Below are positions 41,167-49,292 of a stretch of DNA of 64,000 nucleotides, piece after piece. The position numbers and the translations under genes were made by a program. The stretch comes from Nocardioides islandensis (GTDB lineage Bacteria; Actinomycetota; Actinomycetes; Propionibacteriales; Nocardioidaceae): positions 1 through 64,000 of the forward strand of contig NZ_JADKPN010000006.1 in assembly GCF_015352455.1 (NCBI RefSeq), written 5' to 3'. The notes under the pieces are model-generated. The model was given only the letters and a program-made list of their open reading frames with translations. It did no database searches and was not told the origin of the DNA. Each line of letters begins with the position of its first letter. The first letter of the stretch is position 1.

Positions 41167-42231
41167 GTGCTGCGGGCCCTGTTGCTGGCCAACATGATCG
41201 GCCTCAACGTCTACCGGCGCGACGCCTTCGAGCACCCGACCGCGGCCGTGGTCGTGGTCGTGGTGCTGGTGGCCTGGACGGTGTTCGCGCTGTGGGCGTA
41301 CGCCGAGCCGCGTCGACGTACGCCGCTCCTGCTCGTCGTGGACCTGGCCTTCGCGGTGGCGGGGCTGGTGGTCTCGCCGTGGCTCAAGGGCGCCGACTTC
41401 AACGCGACCGTCGGCGGCTTCTGGGTGATGGGCGCGATGCTGGTGTGGTCGATCCAGTGGCGGGTGGTCGGCGGCCTCGTCGCCGCCCTGGTGCTGGTCT
41501 GCGCCGACGTGGCCTCCCGCGACCACATCACCCAGAGCAACTACGGCAACCTGTTCCTGCTCATGATCGGCGGTCCGCTGGTCGGGTACGTCGCCGACTC
41601 GCTGCAGCGGTCGGGGATGGCCGTCGCGGCCGTCGAGCGCACGGCGGCCGCCCAGGCCGAGCGGGCCCGGCTGGCCCGTGCCGTGCACGACGGCGTCCTC
41701 CAGGTGCTCGCCCTCGTGCAGCGGCGGGGTGCCGAGCTGGGAGGTGAGGCGGCGGAGCTCGGCCGGCTCGCCGGCGAGCAGGAGACCCGGCTGCGTGGGC
41801 TGATCCGGGCGCAGGACTCGATGACGCCACCCCAGCTCGGCGACTCCGTCGACCTGGCGGTCGAGCTGGCGCGGTTCGAGGAGCACGGCAACGTGACGGT
41901 GTCGCTGCCCGGTGTCGCCGTACCGATGAAGGCCGACGTCGTGGACGAGGTGGTGGCCGCGGTGTCGGCGTGCATCTCCAACACCCTGGTGCACGTCGGC
42001 CGCAGCGCCAGGTCGTGGGTGCTGCTCGAGGCGTTCCCCGAGCGGGTCGTGGTCTCGGTGCGCGACGAGGGGCCCGGCATCCCCGCCGGCCGGCTCGACG
42101 CGGCGGCCGCCGACGGCCGCCTCGGCGTGACCGAGTCCATCCGAGGTCGCATCAAGGACCTCGGCGGTCACGCCGAGCTGACGACAGGCAGCTACGGTAC
42201 GGAGTGGGAGCTGACGGTCCCGCGCGCCTGA
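41167..42231 (+). CDS. macS: MacS-like sensor histidine kinase (DUF5931 type)
   Basis: At least 354 residues: about five N-terminal helices (DUF5931-type sensor), a coiled linker, and a degenerate HisKA_3 with RAVHDGVLQVLALVQ (phospho-His about 173), then an ATPase domain (RDEGPGIPAGR, DLGGHAELTTGSYGTEWEL). It matches MacS of the Streptomyces MacRS system and has the same plsC neighbour. GTG 41167 is the first standard start, yet homologous sequence (RGRLLKALGV) continues upstream in frame to 41083, so the true start may be a CTG or other codon. It overlaps the opposing membrane gene by 40 bp at the 3' ends. Confidence 0.85.
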   Translation: MLRALLLANMIGLNVYRRDAFEHPTAAVVVVVVLVAWTVFALWAYAEPRRRTPLLLVVDLAFAVAGLVVSPWLKGADFNATVGGFWVMGAMLVWSIQWRVVGGLVAALVLVCADVASRDHITQSNYGNLFLLMIGGPLVGYVADSLQRSGMAVAAVERTAAAQAERARLARAVHDGVLQVLALVQRRGAELGGEAAELGRLAGEQETRLRGLIRAQDSMTPPQLGDSVDLAVELARFEEHGNVTVSLPGVAVPMKADVVDEVVAAVSACISNTLVHVGRSARSWVLLEAFPERVVVSVRDEGPGIPAGRLDAAAADGRLGVTESIRGRIKDLGGHAELTTGSYGTEWELTVPRA

Positions 42232-43538
42232 ACCGGCGTGGGCGTCGGCATCGGCGTGGAGCGGCGGGCCCACAGATGGCCCGCGAACACGCCGATCGCG
42301 GCGGCCAACGCCACCAGGGCGTAGCCGACGAGGCCGGCCTCGCTGATCACGTGGGCGAAGGCGTTGTCCGTCCAGGCGCGAGGCGCGGAGAGGTAGAAGC
42401 GCTCGACGACCGAGCCGGTCGCGATCGCGAAGAACTGGATGCCCAGCACCGGCCCGAGCACGCGGCGTTCCAGTGGTCGGGTCCGCGCCAGGGACAGGGC
42501 GACGGCCGGCGCCAGGCACGCGAGCATCTCCAGGCCGAGGCGGTAGCCGTAGAAGCCGGCCCCGCCCGTGAAGCCGTCCAGCACCCCCTGCATGACGGTG
42601 TACGCGAGGCCGCCCCACACGAGCGCCCGTGACCAGTCCGGCAGGTCGCGCCACGAGCGGACCACCGCAGGGGCGAGGACGACGAGCGCCGGCGTCCAGG
42701 CCAGCAGGCCCCGGTCCGGGGAGACCCAGAAGCCCAGCTGGTTGACGACGCTGAGCCCGTGCTCGAGGGCGTACCGCGAGAACTGCGAGGTCTGGTACGC
42801 CGCGGTCGGGCTCCAGGAGCCGTAGACCCAGGCGTTCCAGCCGCACATCGCCACGAGGGCCGCCACGGACGGCACTGCGAGGCGGGTGAGCACCCGGACG
42901 TCTCGGCGCCACAGCGCGACGAGCACGGCCACGACGACCACGATCAGCACCGCGTGCAGACGTCCCCACAGCACGACGCCTCCGAAGGCTCCGGCGAGCC
43001 ACCACCGCTCCCTGCGCGCCGCCCACGCCAGGCCGAGGATCCCGAGCACGGTGAGCGTGTGCGGCCACATGCCGTTGGCCGCCACGCTCCAGACCGGCGT
43101 GCTGAAACCCAGCGCCAGGCTGGCGAACACCGCCGTCTGGCGGGCGAGGTCGCGGGCGAGCAGGAGGAAGAACAGCGTCAGCGCCAGGGCCGTGAGCGCG
43201 GCGGCGGTCAGGGCACCCGGCACGACGGTCATGGCGCCGGGGTGGAAGGCCCGGTACGCCGGCAGCGCGGCCGCGACGACCCCGGGCGAGCGGCCGACGA
43301 CCTCGTGGCCGCTCGACGTCTCCCGGACGAACTGGTGGCGCAGCGGATAGCCGGCGTACAGGTCACCTGAGTCGATCCTGGGTGAGCCGGTGCGGGTGAT
43401 CGTCCAGGCGGAGTAGTCGGCCGCCATCACGTCGACGCTCACCTTGGTGTGAGACGCGCTCAGGGCGAACGCGACGAACGCGCCGAGACCGACCAGGGCA
43501 GCGAGCAACGCCACGCGACCGCGTTGCCACTGCGTCAT
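42192..43538 (-). CDS. polytopic membrane protein, GT-C-like, inserted between macS and macR
   Basis: About 448 residues with about eleven helices. An extracytoplasmic first loop (DVMAADYSAWTITRTGSPRIDSGDLYAGYPLRHQ) and a WTPALVVLAPAVVRSW stretch recall GT39/GT-C-like membrane proteins of unknown substrate. ATG 43538 (MTQWQRGRVALL) begins cleanly at the first helix; an upstream ATG at 43607 adds 23 hydrophilic residues. Its 3' end overlaps macS by 40 bp. It separates the kinase from its regulator, which are usually close. Confidence 0.75.
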   Translation of the reverse strand: MTQWQRGRVALLAALVGLGAFVAFALSASHTKVSVDVMAADYSAWTITRTGSPRIDSGDLYAGYPLRHQFVRETSSGHEVVGRSPGVVAAALPAYRAFHPGAMTVVPGALTAAALTALALTLFFLLLARDLARQTAVFASLALGFSTPVWSVAANGMWPHTLTVLGILGLAWAARRERWWLAGAFGGVVLWGRLHAVLIVVVVAVLVALWRRDVRVLTRLAVPSVAALVAMCGWNAWVYGSWSPTAAYQTSQFSRYALEHGLSVVNQLGFWVSPDRGLLAWTPALVVLAPAVVRSWRDLPDWSRALVWGGLAYTVMQGVLDGFTGGAGFYGYRLGLEMLACLAPAVALSLARTRPLERRVLGPVLGIQFFAIATGSVVERFYLSAPRAWTDNAFAHVISEAGLVGYALVALAAAIGVFAGHLWARRSTPMPTPTPVQARGTVSSHSVP

Positions 43539-43589
43539 ACCAGCCCCCCGGCACTGTCGTCCCCCAACGACGTCGCCATCATGCGAGGC

Positions 43590-43616
43590 GGGGAGGGGGT
43601 ACGTCACCCCCTCCCC
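43590..43616. promoter_or_regulatory. 11-bp-arm hairpin in the divergent promoter region
   Basis: GGGGAGGGGGT (43590-43600) and ACCCCCTCCCC (43606-43616) pair perfectly around ACGTC. It sits between the divergent membrane-protein and flavin-reductase genes, about 27 bp before the latter's -10 box. Purine-only on one strand; could be an operator or a supercoiling-sensitive element. Confidence 0.5.
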
Positions 43617-43642
43617 TGGGTGGATCAGACCACTGCGAGCCC

Positions 43643-43648
43643 TAGCCT
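43643..43648 (+). promoter_or_regulatory. -10 element for leaderless flavin-reductase-like gene
   Basis: TAGCCT ends 6 nt before GTG 43655 and 3 nt before GTG 43652; the spacing favours 43655. Confidence 0.5.
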
Positions 43649-43654
43649 CGGGTG

Positions 43655-44182
43655 GTGACCATCCACTCCTCGCACCCGTTCCGGGACCCCGAGGCCGACC
43701 CGGTACGCCGGCTGCGCGGTCGCCTGGGCGGGGCGGTCACCTTGTGGACCGCCGGGGAGGGCGAGGACGTCTTCGAGTGGGCGGGGCTGACCGTCACCTC
43801 GGTACTGGTCGCCAACGGCGAGCCGGCCCGGCTGCTGGCGCTGGTCGACCCGGACAGCGCGTTCGCCGACGTCCTGGAGGCGACCGGCCGGGCCGTGGTC
43901 GCCGTGCTCACGTGGGACGACCGCGACCTGGCCGACGCCTTCGCCGGGACGGCACCGGCGCCGGGTGGGCCCTTCCGGCAGGCCGAGTTCACGAGCAGCC
44001 CATGGGGGCCGCGGTTGACCCGGGTGGCCACGTGGGCCGGCGTACAGCTGGAGTCCGCCACGCCCGTCGGCTGGTCCTCGCTCGTCACGGCCGTGGTCGA
44101 GGAGGTCACCGTCGGGGAGGACGATCCGCTGATCCATCGGCGAGGGCGCTACCTCAGGCCGCTCGACGGCTCGCCCGACTAG
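43655..44182 (+). CDS. flavin reductase-like split-barrel protein
   Basis: 175 residues with an FMN-binding split-barrel look: HPFRDPEADPVRRLRGRLGGAVTLWTAGEG, WAGLTVTSVLVANGEPARLLALVDPDSAFADVLEATGRAVVAVL, then a cap region ending DPLIHRRGRYLRPL. It resembles flavin reductases that reduce FMN with NAD(P)H. Its partner oxygenase is not visible. macR follows 10 bp later and its promoter overlaps this stop codon. Confidence 0.75.
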   Translation: MTIHSSHPFRDPEADPVRRLRGRLGGAVTLWTAGEGEDVFEWAGLTVTSVLVANGEPARLLALVDPDSAFADVLEATGRAVVAVLTWDDRDLADAFAGTAPAPGGPFRQAEFTSSPWGPRLTRVATWAGVQLESATPVGWSSLVTAVVEEVTVGEDDPLIHRRGRYLRPLDGSPD

Positions 44183-44185
44183 GGT
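44180..44185 (+). promoter_or_regulatory. -10 element for leaderless macR
   Basis: TAGGGT overlaps the stop codon of the preceding gene and ends 7 nt before ATG 44193. Confidence 0.45.
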
Positions 44186-44192
44186 GCCCGCC

Positions 44193-44867
44193 ATGACGGA
44201 GCCCACGGCCGAGCCGCGCACGCGGGTGATGGTCGTCGACGACCACCCGATGTGGCGCGACGCGGTCGAGCGCGACCTGGCGGCCGCGGGGTTCGAGGTC
44301 GTCGCGGTGGCCGCCGACGGGGACCAGGCGCTGGCGCGGTTCCCGGCGGCCCGCCCGCAGGTCGTGGTGCTCGACCTGCAGATCCCGGGGCCCAACGGCG
44401 TCGAGGTGACCTCGCGCGTCCTCGAGCAGGACCCGTCGGCGCGGGTGCTGATCCTGTCGGCGTCCGGCGAGCAGGACGACGTCCTCGAAGCCGTGAAGGC
44501 CGGGGCGACGGGGTACCTGATGAAGTCCGCGCACAGCGGCGAGCTGGTCGACGCGGTGCGGCGCGTGGCGGCCGGGGACACCGTGTTCACGCCCGGCCTC
44601 GCCGGCCTGGTGCTGGGGGAGTTCCGCCGCCTCTCGGAGCCGGCCACCCGCGACCCGATGGTGCCCGAGCTGACCGAGCGCGAGACCGAGATCCTCAAGA
44701 TGGTGGCCAAGGGGATGTCGTACAAGGCCATCGCCGACCGGCTGGTGCTCTCGCACCGCACCGTCCAGAACCACGTGCAGAACACGCTGCGCAAGCTGCA
44801 GATGCACAACCGCGTCGAGCTCACGCGGTACGCCATCGAGCAGGGGCTCGACGATGACGACGAGTGA
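44193..44867 (+). CDS. macR: MacR-like NarL/LuxR response regulator
   Basis: 224 residues. Receiver with VVDDHPMW, phospho-Asp in VVLDLQIPG, Thr/Ser and Lys in LILSASGEQ and YLMKSAHSG, then a LuxR domain (LTERETEILKMVAKGMSYKAIADRLVLSHRTVQNHVQNTLRKLQMHNRVELTRYAIEQGL). It matches MacR, partner of the MacS-like kinase at 41-42 kb. ATG 44193 suits the leaderless promoter; GTG 44184 is an alternative. It overlaps the NAT gene by 14 bp. Confidence 0.9.
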   Translation: MTEPTAEPRTRVMVVDDHPMWRDAVERDLAAAGFEVVAVAADGDQALARFPAARPQVVVLDLQIPGPNGVEVTSRVLEQDPSARVLILSASGEQDDVLEAVKAGATGYLMKSAHSGELVDAVRRVAAGDTVFTPGLAGLVLGEFRRLSEPATRDPMVPELTERETEILKMVAKGMSYKAIADRLVLSHRTVQNHVQNTLRKLQMHNRVELTRYAIEQGLDDDDE

Positions 44868-45711
44868 GCTGGTGGCGGCGTACCTCGCCTTCCTCGGGTA
44901 CGACGAGCGGCCCGGCGTCTCCGTCGAGGAGCTCGGCGAGCTGCACCGCCGGCACCTCGCGGCGGTGCCCTACGAGAACCTCGAGATCCTGCTCGGCCGC
45001 CCACCTTCCGTGGACCCGCTGGACTCGCTGGCGCGGGTGAGCCAGGTCGGCCGGGCGGGGTACTGCTTCCACCAGAACGGCGCCCTCGAGACGGCCCTGG
45101 TCGAGCTCGGGTACGCCGTGACGCGCCGCGCCGGGCACGTGTACTCCGGCCCCGACGACCGGTGGAGCGGCGAGCTCAACCACCTCGTGCTCGTGGTGTC
45201 GGGGCTGCCGACGACGGACAACCCGACCGGGGAGTGGTGGCCGGACGTCGGGCTCGGCGACGCGATCGCGGAGCCGCTGCCGCTGGTCGCGGGCGAGTAC
45301 GAGCAGGGCGGGTTCTCCTACGCGTTGACCGAGGTGCGCGAGGACGGCTGGTCGTTCGTCGCCGACGAGCACGGCTCGTTCGCCGGGGTCGAGACCTCAC
45401 CCGGTCCGTCCGCCGTCGACGTGGAGCAGTGCCACGAGCGGCTGTCGACCCCGCCGGACGGCCGGTTCGCCCGCGTGCTGGTGGTCCAGCGACGACGGGC
45501 CTCCGAGATCGACGTCGTCCGCGGCTGCCTGGCCCACACGATCACGCCCGACGGCCAGTCGGAGACCGAGCTGACGACGTACGACGACTGGCGTTCGGCC
45601 GTCGCGGACGGTTGCGGCCTGTCGTTGACGGGGATCGCGGACGAGGAGCTGCGCGGGCTGTTCGACCGGCAGCTGACCGGCCATCGGGCGTTCATGGAGT
45701 CGCGGTCGTGA
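44854..45711 (+). CDS. nat: arylamine N-acetyltransferase (NAT)
   Basis: 285 residues, normal for bacterial NAT. The catalytic triad is Cys in GRAGYCFHQN (about 70), His in LNHLVLVVSG (about 110) and Asp in WWPDVGLGD (about 130). It transfers acetyl groups to arylamines and hydrazines; the natural substrate is unknown. The motif is RAGYCFHQN instead of RGGYCFE, a mild divergence. Start overlaps macR. Confidence 0.9.
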   Translation: MTTSELVAAYLAFLGYDERPGVSVEELGELHRRHLAAVPYENLEILLGRPPSVDPLDSLARVSQVGRAGYCFHQNGALETALVELGYAVTRRAGHVYSGPDDRWSGELNHLVLVVSGLPTTDNPTGEWWPDVGLGDAIAEPLPLVAGEYEQGGFSYALTEVREDGWSFVADEHGSFAGVETSPGPSAVDVEQCHERLSTPPDGRFARVLVVQRRRASEIDVVRGCLAHTITPDGQSETELTTYDDWRSAVADGCGLSLTGIADEELRGLFDRQLTGHRAFMESRS

Positions 45712-46601
45712 GCGACGACCTGCTGGACATCGCCGACGAGCTGTACGGGCTGCCGATGAACGACTTCACGCCCGCGCGCGACGCGAAGGCCAAGGAGCTC
45801 AAGGGCACCGAGCTGGCCGGGCCGGTGAAGGCGCTGAAGAAGCCGTCCCTGGCGGCCTGGGTCGTGAACATGCTGGTCCGCCACGAGACCGAGCAGGTCG
45901 ACCAGGTGCTCGCCGTCGGCGCCGCCCTGCGCGACGCGGCGACCTCCCTGGACGGCAAGGAGATGCGCGAGCTGACCAAGCAGCGCCGTCAACTGACGAA
46001 CGCCGTGACCGCGCGAGCCCGGGGCGTGGCCTCCTCGCTCGGCGTCAAGGTCACCCAGTCCGTCGCCGACCAGGTCGAGGACTCGCTGACCGCCGCGATG
46101 CTCGACCCCGACTGCGCCAAGGCCCTGCGCAGCGGCCTGCTCGTCGCCGCGATGGCCGCCACCGGCGTCGGCGAGTCGACGGCCGGCGCGGCGGTCGCGC
46201 TGCCGGCGGCGTTGGGGTTCTCGGCGACCTCGGCGCCGGCCGCGCCCTCGGGCCGACCCGATCTGAAGGTCGTCCCCGACCCCGATGCCGACGCCAAGAA
46301 GCTCGCCGCCGCCGAGGCCGCCCTCGAGGCCGCGTCCTCGGCCGAGGAGGCCGCGCGCGCGACGTACGACGAGGCCGACGGTGCCGTCACCGAGCTCGAG
46401 GCCCGCACCATGCAGCTCCAGGCCGAGATCGACGAGCTCAAGCGCCGGCTCGTCGAGCTCGAGGAGTCCGCCGAGGAGGTCGACGAGGAGCTCGACGAGG
46501 CCGAGGAGGCCCGTACCGAGGCCCGGACCGAGTTGCGGAAGGCCGAGCAGGCGCGCGAGCAAGCTGAGTCCGCGGTGGGGCGGTTGAGGAAGCAGTCGTA
46601 G
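45708..46601 (+). CDS. coiled-coil protein, unknown
   Basis: 297 residues: an N-terminal helical region (DLLDIADELYGLPMNDFTPARDAKAKELKGT... KKPSLAAWVVNMLVRHE) and a long C-terminal coiled coil (about 185-297) with heavy Glu/Ala/Arg content. No catalytic motif. The PSLAAWVVN motif is characteristic of an actinobacterial hypothetical family I recognise only by look. GTG start overlaps the NAT stop by 4 bp. Confidence 0.65.
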   Translation: MSDDLLDIADELYGLPMNDFTPARDAKAKELKGTELAGPVKALKKPSLAAWVVNMLVRHETEQVDQVLAVGAALRDAATSLDGKEMRELTKQRRQLTNAVTARARGVASSLGVKVTQSVADQVEDSLTAAMLDPDCAKALRSGLLVAAMAATGVGESTAGAAVALPAALGFSATSAPAAPSGRPDLKVVPDPDADAKKLAAAEAALEAASSAEEAARATYDEADGAVTELEARTMQLQAEIDELKRRLVELEESAEEVDEELDEAEEARTEARTELRKAEQAREQAESAVGRLRKQS

Positions 46602-46624
46602 CTCGGGCGGTCTCCGCGACCGGC

Positions 46625-46818
46625 GGTGCGTGAGGGTCGGTTTGTCCGGATCAGACCGGCACTGGCTCACCGCGGCTGCGCCGGACCGCCGGGCGCCGGT
46701 GAGCCAGGCACCGTTCGACCGGCGAGAAGGGTGTCAGGCTCACCGCCGCCAGGGCTCGCGCTGAGGGGCGGTGAGTGAGGGTCGGTTTGTCCGGGTCAGA
46801 CCGGCACGGGCCCACCGC
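46625..46818. repeat. pair of 49-bp imperfect direct repeats
   Basis: 46625-46673 and 46770-46818 match at about 45 of 49 positions around the core GAGGGTCGGTTTGTCCGG. A shorter degenerate copy appears near 46845. The 284-bp gap between the coiled-coil gene and the acyltransferase has no convincing coding frame, only these repeats. Confidence 0.7.
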
Positions 46819-46885
46819 CCGGCCGCCTGCGCGCGAGGAGCGGCGCGTGAGTGTCGGTTGGCTCGGCCCGGGCCGGGGAGCTCCG

Positions 46886-47731
46886 TCAGACGGTCACCGG
46901 GGTCCTGGCCGGGGTGCGGACCACCGTCCCCCGCGAGAGCAAGGGCGCCTCGACGTACTTCCAGGACAGCGCCGCGATGCCGGCGCTGAGGAAGGACGCC
47001 AGCAGGAACCCGACCCGGTCGGGCATCCAGCCTTCCAGCACGACCATCAGCGGGAAGTGCCAGAGGTACATGGAGTAGGACCGGATGCCGCACCACCGCA
47101 GCCAGGCGGCGGACGTCCAGGCCGGCCACCGCGGCGACCAGCCGTAGAGGGCGAGCGCGCTGCCCAGGCACAGGGCCCACGCCTGCGTGAACGGCGAGCA
47201 GAGGGCCAGGGACACGTTGCCGGCGGCGAACGCCAGGAGCATGGCCACGAACGAGAGGGAGCCGACGAGCACGACGCCCCGTCGCGGTTGCCGCCAGGCG
47301 AGGAGGGCGAAGGGCCACAGCAGGTAGAACTGCTCCTCGACCCCGAGGGACCAGGTGTGCGTCCACGGCGACCAGGGCGCCCCGAAGTGCGCGACGGTGA
47401 TGTCCCGCACGTACAGCACGGGTTCGAGGAGCTGCCACCACGTCGCCTGACCACGGACCAGGAACCACGGTGCCGTGACCGCGAGCATCATCGCGAGCGC
47501 CGGGAGGAGGCGACGGGCCCGGTTGCGGAAGAACGTCCCGAGCGGCTGCCCGGCCTGGAGGCGGCCCGTGATCAGGTAGCCGGACAGGATGAAGAAGAGG
47601 GTGACCCCGGAGGTGGAGATCCAGTCGGTCCACCGCGTGGCGATGAGGTGGCCGAGCATGACCAGCAGGATCGCGATGCCGCGTACGCCGTCCAGGGCAG
47701 GCACGCGACTCCCTCGAGACCCTCCGCGCAT
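46886..47731 (-). CDS. acyltransferase 3 (OafA-type) membrane protein
   Basis: 281 residues with about eight helices. LDGVRGIAILLVMLGH begins it with the catalytic His, followed by FFILSGYLI, FFRNRARRLLPAL, HTWSLGVEEQFYLLWP and YSMYLWHFPLMV, all hallmarks of the family that O-acetylates surface sugars or cell-wall polymers. It is shorter than the usual 340-400 residues, the middle helices being fewer. ATG 47731 confirmed by a TACCGT hexamer 6 nt upstream. Confidence 0.85.
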   Translation of the reverse strand: MRGGSRGSRVPALDGVRGIAILLVMLGHLIATRWTDWISTSGVTLFFILSGYLITGRLQAGQPLGTFFRNRARRLLPALAMMLAVTAPWFLVRGQATWWQLLEPVLYVRDITVAHFGAPWSPWTHTWSLGVEEQFYLLWPFALLAWRQPRRGVVLVGSLSFVAMLLAFAAGNVSLALCSPFTQAWALCLGSALALYGWSPRWPAWTSAAWLRWCGIRSYSMYLWHFPLMVVLEGWMPDRVGFLLASFLSAGIAALSWKYVEAPLLSRGTVVRTPARTPVTV

Positions 47732-47737
47732 GCGGGG

Positions 47738-47743
47738 ACGGTA
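47738..47743 (-). promoter_or_regulatory. -10 element for leaderless acyltransferase gene
   Basis: TACCGT on the minus strand six bases from the ATG. Confidence 0.5.
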
Positions 47744-47822
47744 GGGCTGGACGCCCCTGTCTGGGGTGCGAATCGCCAAGAACTGTCCGAACGAATGACG
47801 GCCTGGATAGACCGCCTCGTCC

Positions 47823-49292
47823 TCAGGCCCAGGACTTCGCCCGCTCGACCGCCTTGAGCCAGAGGGCGTGAGCGGCGTCGGCGGCGGTGCGGTCGGCGGC
47901 GGGGTCGAAGGACCGGTCGAGCTGCCAGGTCTCGCGGAGGTCGTCGGTGGAGTCCCAGACGCCGACGCCGAGGCCGGCGAGGAAGGCGGCGCCGAGGCCG
48001 GTCGTCTCCACGATGCGGGGACGCTGGACGACGCGACCGAGCTGATCGGCCTGGATCTGGCAGAGCAGGTCGTTGGCGGCCGCGCCGCCGTCGACACGCA
48101 GCGGAGTCGAGTCGGACGGCATGGTCTCCAGCACGTCGCGTACCTCGAAGGCGATGGCCTCGAGCGTGGCGCGGACGACGTGGGCGCGCGTCGTCCCGCG
48201 GGTGATGCCGAGGATCGTGCCGCGGGCGTGCGGGTCCCAGTGCGGGGCGCCGAGGCCGGTGAGGGCGGGCACGAACACCACGCCGTCGGAGTCGGGGACC
48301 GTCGCGGCGACCGCAGCGGTCTCGGCCGCGGAGCCGACGATCTGCAGGCCGTCGCGCAGCCACTGCACCGCGGCGCCGGTCACGAAGATCGCGCCCTCGA
48401 GCGCGTACGTCAGCTCGCCGGACGGCGACCGCCACGCGGCCGTCGACAGCAGTCCCGCGTCGGAGCGCTCCAGGGAGGTGCCGGTGTTGGTGAGGATGAA
48501 GGAGCCGGTGCCGTAGGTGCACTTGGCGTCGCCCGGGTCGAAGCAGGTCTGCCCGAACAGTGCCGACTGCTGGTCGCCGGCGATGCCCGCGATCGGCAGC
48601 GACAGGTCGCAGAACACCGACGGCTCGGTCGAGCCGACCTCGCCCCAGTTGGGCACCAGGTCGGGCAGGGCGTCGCGAGGTACGCCGAACAGGCCGCAGA
48701 GCTCGTCGGACCACGAACCCGCCGCCAGGTCGAACAGCAGGGTGCGCGAGGCGTTGGAGACGTCGGTGACGTGCCACGTACCTCGCGTCATGCGCGCGAT
48801 CAGGTACGAGTCGACCGTCCCGACGGCGTACCGCCCCGACTCCACGAGTGCCCAGGTGTGCGGCTCGTTCTCCTTCAGCCACACGAGCTTCGTGCCGGAG
48901 AAGTACGGGTCGAGCCGCAGCCCGGTCAGCTCGGCGACCCGCGCCTCGTGGCCGTCGGCGCGCAGGCGGTCGCAGATGGCGGCGGTACGGCGGTCCTGCC
49001 AGACGATCGCGCGTCGCGGCGAGCCCAGCGTCTCCCGGTCCCAGAGCACCACGGTCTCGCGCTGGTTGGTGATGCCGACGCCGCGCAGCTGCGAGGCGTC
49101 GACGCGGCCGAGGACCGCCCGGACCGCCTCGAGCGTCGCCTGCCAGATCTCCTCCGGCGCGTGCTCGACCCAGCCCGCCTGGGGGAAGTGCTGCGCGAAC
49201 TCCTGGTAGCCCTTGGCCACCACCGACCCCGCCTCGTCGACGACCAGTGCGGTGACGCCGGTCGTGCCGGCGTCGATGGCCAGGATGCTCAT
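47823..49292 (-). CDS. glpK: glycerol kinase
   Basis: 489 residues, FGGY family. LAIDAGTTGVTALVVDEAG (phosphate-1 loop), GWVEHAPEEIW, the NQRETVVLWDRETL motif near 80, GTGSFILTNTG and RVDGGAAANDLLCQIQAD mark it as GlpK. Makes glycerol 3-phosphate for lipids and catabolism. Its start overlaps the DUF1028 stop by 4 bp, a coupled pair. No glpF or glpD is near. Confidence 0.95.
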   Translation of the reverse strand: MSILAIDAGTTGVTALVVDEAGSVVAKGYQEFAQHFPQAGWVEHAPEEIWQATLEAVRAVLGRVDASQLRGVGITNQRETVVLWDRETLGSPRRAIVWQDRRTAAICDRLRADGHEARVAELTGLRLDPYFSGTKLVWLKENEPHTWALVESGRYAVGTVDSYLIARMTRGTWHVTDVSNASRTLLFDLAAGSWSDELCGLFGVPRDALPDLVPNWGEVGSTEPSVFCDLSLPIAGIAGDQQSALFGQTCFDPGDAKCTYGTGSFILTNTGTSLERSDAGLLSTAAWRSPSGELTYALEGAIFVTGAAVQWLRDGLQIVGSAAETAAVAATVPDSDGVVFVPALTGLGAPHWDPHARGTILGITRGTTRAHVVRATLEAIAFEVRDVLETMPSDSTPLRVDGGAAANDLLCQIQADQLGRVVQRPRIVETTGLGAAFLAGLGVGVWDSTDDLRETWQLDRSFDPAADRTAADAAHALWLKAVERAKSWA

